The translations under genes were made by a program, and so were the position numbers. The notes under the pieces are model-generated. The model worked only from the letters and a program-made list of their open reading frames with translations. It did not search any database and was not told where the DNA came from. A stretch of 64,000 nucleotides of DNA from Dehalococcoidales bacterium (GTDB taxonomy: Bacteria; Chloroflexota; Dehalococcoidia; Dehalococcoidales; UBA2162). Position 1 is the first letter of the stretch. Each line of letters starts with the position of its first letter. Below, piece by piece: positions 43,458 to 50,953 of the stretch. The stretch spans positions 1 through 64,000 of the forward strand of contig JAFGCW010000060.1 of the NCBI GenBank assembly GCA_016932435.1, written 5' to 3'.

Positions 43458-44435
43458 TTGAACGTACTGGTGATCGGTGGGAACGGTCTTTTCGGCAGGA
43501 AAACAGTACTGAAGCTGCTTAAGGATACTGATATATCCAGAGTTGTCGCTATGGACGTACTCCCACCGAAAGAATGGATTCTGCCCAGATACCGGGAATT
43601 CGAAGAGAAGTATGTTTTTTACCGGGGAGATGTATCTGAACTCGAGGATATCCTTCATGCTATACGGAGATATGAGATTGATAAAATCGTTAACTGGGCT
43701 TTTTTACTTCCCGGTGATATCGAAGGAAATCCGCGGCTCAGTGTAAAAGTAAACGAGCTTGGTATGTGTAATGTCTTTGAAGCAGCAAGACTCACTGATG
43801 TCTCACGGGTAATATACGCAAGCTCCTGGGGAGTGTACGGACCCCAGGATGAATACGGAGACAGAGATGTCACCGAGGATGATCAATTACATCCCGGCAG
43901 CGCCTACGCGCTTACCAAGCAGTTGAGTGAAATACTGGCTGCCCAGTATGCTGATATATACAATATAAATTTCACTGCGTTGCGCCCTACTATTGCTTTC
44001 GGGCATGGCGGACGAACGCCTGTTATGATAAAAAATTACTCGGATCTTGTGTCGCTGCCGGCAGTCGGCAAGCCTTTTTCCATAAGTGAAGATGGAACCA
44101 GTAAGACCTCGCTGTTTACCCCCGATGATATAGGGACGTTTACCAGGCTGCTTCTGCATGTCGATGCTTCACCTCATCCCGCTTATAATATAGGCGGACC
44201 ACCCACAAGCATGAGACAAGTTGCCGACGCTGTGCGCCAGTATATACCTGATGCGAAGATAGAATTCGGGAATATACCACCACCAGAAGACAGGGGGAAA
44301 TTCGGGATTCCCTGGAGAGCCAGCAGCGAAAGAGCCAGGGAAGATTTCGGTTTCTCGATTTTGCCTGTGGAAGAAGCGGTGCTGATTCATATTAATGATG
44401 CCAGGAGTGAAGCTGGCCTTGAGCTTATACAATAA
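43458..44435 (+). CDS. NAD-dependent epimerase/dehydratase (extended SDR)
   Basis: 325 residues from a TTG with GGAGGT upstream. The nucleotide motif GGNGLFG is at the N-terminus; the active-site pair is Y-x3-K in SAYALTKQL, preceded by YASSWGVYGPQ. The C-terminus has the substrate part of extended SDRs (TSLFTPDDIGTFTRLLLH, YNIGGPPTSMRQVADAVRQY). The next gene starts 25 bp downstream, so it is probably in an operon with the E1 subunit genes. The product is not specific enough to name the sugar or acid acted on. Confidence 0.9.
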   Translation: MNVLVIGGNGLFGRKTVLKLLKDTDISRVVAMDVLPPKEWILPRYREFEEKYVFYRGDVSELEDILHAIRRYEIDKIVNWAFLLPGDIEGNPRLSVKVNELGMCNVFEAARLTDVSRVIYASSWGVYGPQDEYGDRDVTEDDQLHPGSAYALTKQLSEILAAQYADIYNINFTALRPTIAFGHGGRTPVMIKNYSDLVSLPAVGKPFSISEDGTSKTSLFTPDDIGTFTRLLLHVDASPHPAYNIGGPPTSMRQVADAVRQYIPDAKIEFGNIPPPEDRGKFGIPWRASSERAREDFGFSILPVEEAVLIHINDARSEAGLELIQ

Positions 44436-44460
44436 TACCTATATAAGAAAGGAAGCTGAT

Positions 44461-45426
44461 ATGGGACTGGATAAGAATGAGTTAATAAACCTGTACCGGA
44501 CCATGCTGACTATTCGCCGGTTTGAAGAAAGAGTCTCAGCCGAATACGCAAAAGGGAATGCCCTGGGGTACGTTCACCTTTACATAGGCGAAGAAGCAGT
44601 AGCTGCCGGCGTTTGTAACAATCTCAGGAAAGACGACCGTATTGTCAGCAGCCACCGGGGACACGGTCACTCGATTGCCAAAGGAGCGGATGTCAAACGG
44701 ATGATGGCCGAGGTTTTCGGAAAAAAGACCGGATACTGCAAAGGCAAGGGCGGGTCGATGCATATCGCTGATTTCAGCATCGGAATGCTGGGAGCCAACG
44801 GGATTGTAGGAGCTGGTCTTCCAATCGCCGTAGGAGCCGGCCTGGCAGCACAACTTGAAAAGAAAGACAGAGTAGCCGCGGTTTTTTTCGGTGACGGAGC
44901 TACACAGGAAGGTGAATTCCACGAGTCCTTAAGTCTGGCATCAGTATGGCATCTGCCAATGGTCTTTGTCTGTGAGAATAATGGTTACGCTTCAGGAACG
45001 CCGGCGAGTTTTGCTTTGCCGATACAGGATATTTACAGGAAAGCCGAGGGGTATAACATGCCGGGAGTTGTTGTCGATGGAAACGATGTAACCGCAGTTA
45101 ATGAAGCTGCAAGAGAACTGATAGCTAAAGCAAGAGAAGGAGAAGGGCCTTCTCTCCTTGAATGCAAAACTTATCGCTGGCATGAGCATTTTGAATCGAC
45201 AACGTTCCCTGATATGCGTCCGTCGGAAGAAATAGAAAGCTGGAAGAATAAATGTCCTGTTGCCAGGACGAAAAAACAACTGATGGACGAAGGAATACTG
45301 TCAGAAATAGAACTAGAGGATATGAATACGGAGACATTGAAAAAGATAGAAGAAGCGGTGAAATTTGCTGATGAGAGTCCTTTCCCTGATCCCGAAGATG
45401 CGCTCGAAGACGTATATTCGAACTAG
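44461..45426 (+). CDS. 2-oxo acid (pyruvate/acetoin-type) dehydrogenase E1 alpha subunit
   Basis: 321 residues from ATG 44461 (AAAGGAAG upstream). The thiamine diphosphate motif runs from GDG (144-146) to NN (173-174); the E1 alpha pattern is clear: LYRTMLTIRRFEERV, YIGEEAVAAGVCNNL, SSHRGHGHSIAKGADVKRMMAE and KGGSMHI. It forms the decarboxylase with the beta subunit at 45580. Family members act on pyruvate, branched-chain acids or acetoin. No E2 or E3 gene is near, so the partners are encoded elsewhere or the enzyme works differently. Confidence 0.92.
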   Translation: MGLDKNELINLYRTMLTIRRFEERVSAEYAKGNALGYVHLYIGEEAVAAGVCNNLRKDDRIVSSHRGHGHSIAKGADVKRMMAEVFGKKTGYCKGKGGSMHIADFSIGMLGANGIVGAGLPIAVGAGLAAQLEKKDRVAAVFFGDGATQEGEFHESLSLASVWHLPMVFVCENNGYASGTPASFALPIQDIYRKAEGYNMPGVVVDGNDVTAVNEAARELIAKAREGEGPSLLECKTYRWHEHFESTTFPDMRPSEEIESWKNKCPVARTKKQLMDEGILSEIELEDMNTETLKKIEEAVKFADESPFPDPEDALEDVYSN

Positions 45427-45460
45427 TACCTGGTTGCACAGAAAAGTGAGATAATCAAGC

Positions 45461-45519
45461 CGTTCATGGTGAGCCTGTCGAACCACAACGGCGCCCTTCG
45501 ACAAGCTCAGGATGAACGG
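45461..45519. repeat. Inverted-repeat element between E1 alpha and beta genes
   Basis: CGTTCAT-GGTGAGCCTGTCGAA and TTCGACAAGCTCAGGATGAACG form an imperfect hairpin of about 24 bp per arm. Very similar sequences (CCTTCGACAAGCTCAGGA) occur in many bacterial genomes as short dispersed elements. It splits an otherwise tight operon. Confidence 0.7.
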
Positions 45520-45579
45520 AATAATCATAACAATAGTTGACGTAACTAAGTACCGGTAAATTATTAAGGAGTACAGCGA

Positions 45580-46542
45580 ATGAGAAATATAAGTTATATG
45601 CAGGCTTCAGTCGAAGCTTTACAGGAAGAATTCCGCAGGGATGATAAACTCATCCACATCGCTGAAGATATTCCCGCCGACCTGTACGAAGAATTCGGCG
45701 CAGACAGGATTAGAATGACCCCGATATCCGAGTCGGCATTTGTCGGTGCAGCAATTGGCGCGGCAGGCTCCGGTTTCCGGACTGTTGCCGACCTGAGAAT
45801 GGCAACCTTCGCCTTTTGCGCTTTCGATCAGTTCGTTAACCAGGCTGCCAAGATAACCTATATGTTCGGCGGTCAGGCGAAGTTTCCAATCCTGTACCGA
45901 ATGAGAAACGGTCTTGGCGCGTCAGCAGCAGCCCAACACTCCGTCAATCCTTATTCAATGTATATGAATGTCGCCGGATTGAAGATTATAATACCGTCGA
46001 CGCCATATGATGTCAAAGGGTTATTGAAAACCGCTATCAGGGATGATAATCCGGTGATAACCTTTGAGCACATGGAACTTGGAATGGTGGAAGGAGAAGT
46101 GCCGGAAGAGGAATATATCATCCCGCTGGGAGAAGCAGCCATTCTGAAGCAGGGGACGGATGTGACCGTAGTTGCCATGTCCCTGATGGTATATGAAGCG
46201 CTGGCGGCTGCTGAAGAAGCTGAGAAGGACGGAATATCGGTTGAATTGATCGATCCCAGGACTCTGGTACCTCTTGATGTGAAGGCAATACGTAAGTCAG
46301 TTGCCAAAACAGGCAGGATAGTTGTCGTGGATGAAGCCTGTCAGACCTGTAGCGCAGCCTGCGAAATTCTCTCGATAGTCGTTGAAGATGATGATACGTT
46401 CAGTCGCTTAAAAGCCCCGACGAAGCGTGTCTGCGGTCTGGATGTGCCGGTACCTTTCAGTCCGCCGATGGAAAAATTCTCCATTCCTGATAGAGACAAG
46501 ATACTGGCAGCGATACGTCAGGTTATCAACTATAAAAAGTAA
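45580..46542 (+). CDS. 2-oxo acid dehydrogenase E1 beta subunit
   Basis: 320 residues with the transketolase-like Pyr and C-terminal domains of E1 beta: ISYMQASVEALQEEFRRD, TPISESAFVGAAIGAAGSGFRTVADLRMATF, YRMRNGLGASAAAQHS and the C-terminal ISVELIDPRTLVPLDVKAIRKSV. The alpha subunit gene lies upstream with a repeat element between. The pair gives an alpha2beta2 E1. A short ribosome site (AAGGAG) precedes the ATG. Confidence 0.92.
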   Translation: MRNISYMQASVEALQEEFRRDDKLIHIAEDIPADLYEEFGADRIRMTPISESAFVGAAIGAAGSGFRTVADLRMATFAFCAFDQFVNQAAKITYMFGGQAKFPILYRMRNGLGASAAAQHSVNPYSMYMNVAGLKIIIPSTPYDVKGLLKTAIRDDNPVITFEHMELGMVEGEVPEEEYIIPLGEAAILKQGTDVTVVAMSLMVYEALAAAEEAEKDGISVELIDPRTLVPLDVKAIRKSVAKTGRIVVVDEACQTCSAACEILSIVVEDDDTFSRLKAPTKRVCGLDVPVPFSPPMEKFSIPDRDKILAAIRQVINYKK

Positions 46543-46584
46543 CCGCTATATTATATATATAATGTAGTTAAGTTGTAGATTTTG

Positions 46585-47232
46585 CTATTCCGGTTTCCGG
46601 ACCAGCAGGCAGATATTTCGGGAGAAAAGCTTCACAGGATAACGGTAAGAGGATTCCGGGAATGATTTAATCAACCGGAACCCTGCCTGTTTTACCAGCT
46701 TTTCAGCCCTGCGATAGGAAAACAGGTAATAGTACCGGTATACTGTCTCGTCCTGAGTGCGCCAGGACACGACAGGTTCATTGCCACTGAAGAGAAATCT
46801 CGACTGCCACCTGTTCCACAGCGTAATAAATGCCTCTCCACCCGGTGTCAATACTCGTTTCAATTCCTGCAAAGCTGACAATCTTTCTGCTTTATTCTTG
46901 ATGTGATGGTAGGAGGCGACGGCGATAGCATGGTCAAAGGAACTGTCTTCGAACGGCAGGTTTCTGATATCACCCTGTATAAGCACTGGAGAATAGCCGA
47001 ACTTATCGGAATATTTCCGGGCGTGTTCAAGCATCGCCCTTGAGAAGTCGATACCGTAGAGGATGTAATTATCCTTGAACGGCAGGAAGTCGGGACCGTG
47101 ACCGCAGCCGATGTTCAGCAGGCTGCCTTGTCCCCATTTCTTTGCGAGCTCATCCAACTCACTCCTGAATATGGACCAGTGCCTGAAGTTGTACCAGCCC
47201 GGCGCTATCTTATCGAATACTTCTCTGGACAA
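46585..47232 (-). CDS. Trm9-like class I SAM methyltransferase
   Basis: 215 residues. Motif I is LLNIGCGHGPDFLPF, then YGIDFSRAMLEHARK, GDIRNLPFEDSSFDHAIAVASYHHI, and RVLTPGGEAFITLWN. The C-terminal part, YRYYYLFSYRRAEKLVKQAGFRL...FSRNICLLVRK, is like Trm9 (tRNA wobble-uridine carboxyl methyltransferase). It is divergent from the elp3 gene, whose enzyme makes the Trm9 substrate. By inference it methylates cm5U34 to mcm5U34. A plain methyltransferase of another target is the alternative. Confidence 0.75.
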   Translation of the reverse strand: MSREVFDKIAPGWYNFRHWSIFRSELDELAKKWGQGSLLNIGCGHGPDFLPFKDNYILYGIDFSRAMLEHARKYSDKFGYSPVLIQGDIRNLPFEDSSFDHAIAVASYHHIKNKAERLSALQELKRVLTPGGEAFITLWNRWQSRFLFSGNEPVVSWRTQDETVYRYYYLFSYRRAEKLVKQAGFRLIKSFPESSYRYPVKLFSRNICLLVRKPE

Positions 47233-47256
47233 TTATATACGTAACCTCTGAATAAG

Positions 47257-47331
47257 TAACCTCCCCCTTTGAAAAATGGGGATTTGAAGGTTAAAAATCC
47301 TTCTTAATCTCCCTTTACAAAAGGTAGAGAT
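47257..47331. repeat. Dispersed repeat-like palindrome before elp3
   Basis: AACCTCCCCCTTTG...AAATGGGGATTTGAAGG and ...AATCC...AATCTCCCTTTAC-AAAAGGTAGAG form several nested complementary segments, of the kind seen in short dispersed chromosomal repeats. Confidence 0.4.
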
Positions 47332-47397
47332 CCTCTATCATATTATTAATTCCTTCAAAATAGTGTGAATTTATCGTCGTTGTAGAATCTGCTACAC

Positions 47398-47403
47398 TAT
47401 AAT
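47398..47403 (+). promoter_or_regulatory. -10 box of elp3
   Basis: A perfect TATAAT lies 11 bases before the ATG at 47415, with no good ribosome site between. A transcript from here would have a leader of about 5 nt, so translation may be leaderless-like. No clear -35 is seen. Confidence 0.45.
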
Positions 47404-47414
47404 GTGAGTATACA

Positions 47415-48794
47415 ATGAAGAAATTCTCCAGAACAATATCAGGTGTGACCCCGGTGGCGGTGATGACCGCGCCGATGAACTGTCCCGGTCAGTGCGTTTA
47501 CTGTCCTACCTTTTCGGCTACTCCGCAAAGCTATACACCCACATCACCGGCAGTACTGCGTGCTATCCAGTGCGACTATAACGGTGCCGACCAGGTAACA
47601 CTTCGGATGAAAATCCTGTCAGAAATGGGACACCCTACGGATAAGATCGAGCTTATTATAATGGGCGGAACGTTCCTGGCATATTCGGAAGAATACCAGT
47701 ATTCATTCATCAAAGACTGTTATGATGCTCTCAATGGTGTGGGATCATCAACACTGGAGGAAGCTAAGCGGATAAACGAGACAGCCGTGCACCGCTGCAC
47801 TGGCCTCTGTATCGAGACGCGACCTGACTGGTGCGGACAAAAAGAAATCGACCGAATGCTGGAGTTCGGCACGACACGTGTTGAACTGGGCGTACAGACA
47901 CTCGATGATGATGTTTACTGTCTCGTGAAAAGAGGGCACACCGTTGATGATGTAGTTGCGGCTACCCGTCTTCTCAAGGAGTTTGCCTTCAAGGTTCATT
48001 ACCACTGGATGCCTGGTCTTCCCGGTTCCTCGCCGGAGAAAGACCTGGAAATGTCGCGGCAGCTTTTCGATGATCCGCGTTTCAGGCCTGACGGTCTGAA
48101 GATATATCCTACGATGGTGATCGAAGGTACCGAGATGGAGAAGTGGTACAAAGAAGGCAAATATGTCCCATATCCTGATGACGTCATGGTAGGCTTGATC
48201 GCTGAAATAAAGGCTTTAGTCCCCGGTTACGTCCGGATTTCCCGGGTACTCAGGGATATTCCGGCGAATTATATTGTCGGCGGACTCAAGGATTCTTTAC
48301 GGACCACGGTACGCAACAGGCTGGAAGAGCAGGGCAGGGCTTGCCGGTGTATCCGGTGCCGGGAATATGGTCATCGTGTCAGGAATGGCTGGGAAGCGGG
48401 TGAACCGAAACTATCCAGGGAAGAGTATGAAGCGTCCGGCGGCAGAGAGATTTTCCTCTCCTATGTGGATGATAATGAAACACTTTTCGGTATGCTCAGG
48501 CTGAGAATTCAGCCTGATAATGTCAACCGACCGGGGCAGAACAGAGGCGGTAATACGGCTCTTGTCCGCGAACTGCATGTGTATGGTCCGGAAGTCCCCC
48601 TTAAAGAACAAAATCCTGACTCGGCCCAGCACAGGGGACTGGGAAAAGCATTGCTGGCGGAAGCGGAGAGAATTACCCGGGAAGAATATCACTCGCCCGA
48701 AATACTTGTGTTAAGCGGCGTGGGCGCCAGGGATTACTATCGCAACGAGTCCAGATACACTCTGGATAGCCATTATATGGTCAAGGGATTGTGA
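47415..48794 (+). CDS. elp3: tRNA uridine(34) 5-carboxymethyl synthase Elp3
   Basis: 459 residues. Radical SAM cluster C23-x3-C27-x2-C30 (CPGQCVYCP) followed by TPTSPAVLRA; the middle carries HRCTGLCIETRPDWCG and VELGVQTLDDDVY; the C-terminal GNAT domain has the acetyl-CoA loop QHRGLGKALLAEAERI and ends RYTLDSHYMVKGL. This is the Elp3 architecture, and a Dehalococcoides homologue is biochemically known to work as a stand-alone enzyme. It uses acetyl-CoA to modify the wobble uridine of tRNAs. The divergent methyltransferase is its likely pathway partner. Confidence 0.96.
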   Translation: MKKFSRTISGVTPVAVMTAPMNCPGQCVYCPTFSATPQSYTPTSPAVLRAIQCDYNGADQVTLRMKILSEMGHPTDKIELIIMGGTFLAYSEEYQYSFIKDCYDALNGVGSSTLEEAKRINETAVHRCTGLCIETRPDWCGQKEIDRMLEFGTTRVELGVQTLDDDVYCLVKRGHTVDDVVAATRLLKEFAFKVHYHWMPGLPGSSPEKDLEMSRQLFDDPRFRPDGLKIYPTMVIEGTEMEKWYKEGKYVPYPDDVMVGLIAEIKALVPGYVRISRVLRDIPANYIVGGLKDSLRTTVRNRLEEQGRACRCIRCREYGHRVRNGWEAGEPKLSREEYEASGGREIFLSYVDDNETLFGMLRLRIQPDNVNRPGQNRGGNTALVRELHVYGPEVPLKEQNPDSAQHRGLGKALLAEAERITREEYHSPEILVLSGVGARDYYRNESRYTLDSHYMVKGL

Positions 48795-48809
48795 GATAAA
48801 CGATAAGCA

Positions 48810-48927
48810 GTCATCCTGAGGACGGAGGACGAAGGATCTCCTTTCATATTAGAGAAATTTCAACGTATTAGAACAGGCGGAGGGAATACAACACTGAGAT
48901 GAGATTCTTCGCTGCGCTCAGAATGAC
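48810..48927. repeat. MITE-like repeat, copy A
   Basis: About 118 bp with imperfect terminal inverted repeats (GTCATCCTGAG... and ...CTCAGAATGAC) and a middle nearly the same as in copy B at 53547-53670 (CTCCTTTCATATT and AACGTATTAGAA shared). It lies just after elp3. Confidence 0.75.
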
Positions 48928-48947
48928 ATATTTTTTATCTTTTTCCA

Positions 48948-50174
48948 TCACCCAGCTACCATATATATAATAACAGCTATTATCTCTATCACAACCACCG
49001 GTGGGATGATGTATCTGTAGACTGCGGAAAGGTGAGTCTTAAAATATTCGGCTGAAAGAATCAGGCACAGGTGCAGCGGCGAAATCAGTATTCCCATCAT
49101 ACCGCTGGTATAGGCAAGTAATAAAGCAGGTCCACTGACACCAGTCTCAAGTGTGATATACGGAAGCAGCAGCGGAAAAGCAATTCCGATAAATGCCATA
49201 CTCACTCCCGTAGCGACACCCATCAATAGTGGCAGGAAAGCAAGTATCAGGACGGCAGGCAGCCCTATCGACTGCATATCGTTGATAAGCACACCGGCAG
49301 CGTCGGCTTCTTCGATGATCGCTTTGAAAAGCATCACGGAGTACAGGAGAAACAGGATTTTATAGTTCAGCCCATATTTGAGTGCCTTCCACAATTCAGC
49401 CCTGCTGATTCTCTGCTGTAATGCCAGGAGAATGAGTACAACCGGAAATACTATCATTGGATTTATTCCCGCCAGGATAGTCGGCACCAGCAGGAGGATA
49501 GGCCAGGCGGCCTGCAGGAATTTGACGATAATCTTTAATGGCGGATGTCCCTCTGTCCGGTAGGATTTTTTCCGAAGTATGAGAAAACTGACAAATCCGC
49601 CGCAAAGGATACTCAGTGCGGTCATCGGCGCCAGTATCTTGACCACCGTGAACAACGATACCCCGACCAGGACGCTGGTTATGATGATGGTAGGGTAGGT
49701 GGGCATAGAGAATTCCCACAGGTGCCGGAACCAGTAATTTATGTAAGTACTCTGTTCAGGCTTGAGACCGAGTTTTCTGACCAGCCCCTGGACGGAAGTC
49801 GCGGAGACCAGGGCTCCTCCGGGCAGAGGAACGAGTCCGATAATCGCCGGGACGATATGTACCGCGAGTCTCGCGCCGATACTCTCCATGGCTGTGGCAA
49901 GATTGGCCAGCAATCCTTTTTCTTCCATCAGGCTGCTTAAGGTTAATGCGCTGGCAATCACTATCAGCAGTTTCAGTGTCTGCTGGTCACCCAGGGATAC
50001 CTGTTCCGTCCATAACGCCTTGTAGAGGAGTGAAGGGAAGGTTTGGACGGGGAGGACGAGGAATGAAAGGACAAGCGCCCCGATGAAGATGGCGAATCCC
50101 GGGTGCACCTTGAATCTCAGGAGTACCAGTATGCATACAATGGATATAATTAATACTATCGAAGGGCTCAACAT
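48948..50174 (-). CDS. DUF401-family membrane permease
   Basis: 408 residues with about ten membrane segments and the DUF401 landmarks: VHPGFAIFIGALVLSFLVLP, VPAIIGLVPLPGGALVSA, STYINYWFRHLWEFSMPTYP, and the final MMGILISPLHLCLILS. The family belongs to the broad group of ion and organic-acid transporters, with unknown substrate. It is a single gene, flanked by a MITE copy and a long intergenic region. Confidence 0.88.
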   Translation of the reverse strand: MLSPSIVLIISIVCILVLLRFKVHPGFAIFIGALVLSFLVLPVQTFPSLLYKALWTEQVSLGDQQTLKLLIVIASALTLSSLMEEKGLLANLATAMESIGARLAVHIVPAIIGLVPLPGGALVSATSVQGLVRKLGLKPEQSTYINYWFRHLWEFSMPTYPTIIITSVLVGVSLFTVVKILAPMTALSILCGGFVSFLILRKKSYRTEGHPPLKIIVKFLQAAWPILLLVPTILAGINPMIVFPVVLILLALQQRISRAELWKALKYGLNYKILFLLYSVMLFKAIIEEADAAGVLINDMQSIGLPAVLILAFLPLLMGVATGVSMAFIGIAFPLLLPYITLETGVSGPALLLAYTSGMMGILISPLHLCLILSAEYFKTHLSAVYRYIIPPVVVIEIIAVIIYMVAG

Positions 50175-50611
50175 TTTATACTATGGGTTTATTTTCAGGC
50201 TTTACGGTGAGTGTCGTCAAGTCTTAGGCTTGATTTCCGGCAAAATACGATCTATATAGATTGCCACGTCTCGGCTTTTGACGCCGAGTCTCGCAATGAC
50301 ATTTTAACTGTCATCAAGAGGAGTGACGAACAAGAGAGGAACAAGCCGGTTATCGATCAAGGTTAAACTTATATACCCTCCCTCGTCCCTTTAACTGCTC
50401 AGGCAATAGCTCTACTCCATAATAACTAAAACTTGACAGTATACAATGCCATTTTCGAGAAACCATCTTTCTATTCGGAGAGAGGGTTTACTCGTAACCG
50501 CGAGAGAGGGAAAAAAGAAAACCTAACCTGTAACAGACTTTTACGTTATAACGTATATAACGGTAAATCATAGATCATGGAAGACATACCTATCTGCCAG
50601 TTAAAGCAGGC
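50175..50611. other. Intergenic region with a degenerate repeat
   Basis: No gene is credible here. A hairpin of the dispersed type lies at about 50259-50298: GATTGCCACG-TCTCGGC and GCCGAGTCTCGCAATGACA are complementary. The rest is AT-rich without recognisable signals up to the promoter at 50612. Confidence 0.5.
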
Positions 50612-50640
50612 TTGACACGTCTGTGAGACATATGTATAAT
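50612..50640 (+). promoter_or_regulatory. Consensus promoter P1 of the surface-protein gene
   Basis: Exact TTGACA (50612-50617), 17-bp spacer and exact TATAAT (50635-50640). This is a perfect match to the housekeeping sigma consensus and probably one of the strongest promoters in the window. Confidence 0.8.
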
Positions 50641-50702
50641 TGGCAAATCGGATAATTAACATATTGCTATTGACATAAGTAGCATTATTATATGTAAAAC
50701 AC

Positions 50703-50730
50703 TTGACAAATCGTATTCCTGTGATATGAT
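50703..50730 (+). promoter_or_regulatory. Second promoter P2 of the surface-protein gene
   Basis: TTGACA (50703-50708), 16-bp spacer, TATGAT (50725-50730). A further TTGACA at 50670-50675 has only weak -10 choices. Tandem promoters suggest a highly expressed gene. Confidence 0.7.
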
Positions 50731-50794
50731 AAATACAACGTATGTCTGGTAATAGGCTTATACGATAGACTGGATAATGAAAGGAGGTGATGCT

Positions 50795-50884
50795 GTGAAG
50801 AGGACCCGCAAGGGGAGCGAGTTGATAAACTCAAATTCGGCTTTGAAATTTCTTAGCCTTAGTAAGTATGGAAAGGGAGAATAA
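50795..50884 (+). CDS. 29-residue leader ORF upstream of the surface protein
   Basis: GTG start with an exact AAAGGAGGTGAT ribosome site four bases upstream. The product is a basic peptide (VKRTRKGSELINSNSALKF...). It ends 69 bp before the ATG of the surface protein gene, so it would be translated from the same mRNA. There is no signal peptide. It may act as a leader that tunes expression or mRNA stability. A peptide of its own is the alternative. Confidence 0.55.
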   Translation: MKRTRKGSELINSNSALKFLSLSKYGKGE

Positions 50885-50953
50885 TTAACTCCGTGTTTTT
50901 TGTATTTATAAGGCATATGTTCATATCTAGAATAAGGAGGACCTTTTAGGTCA

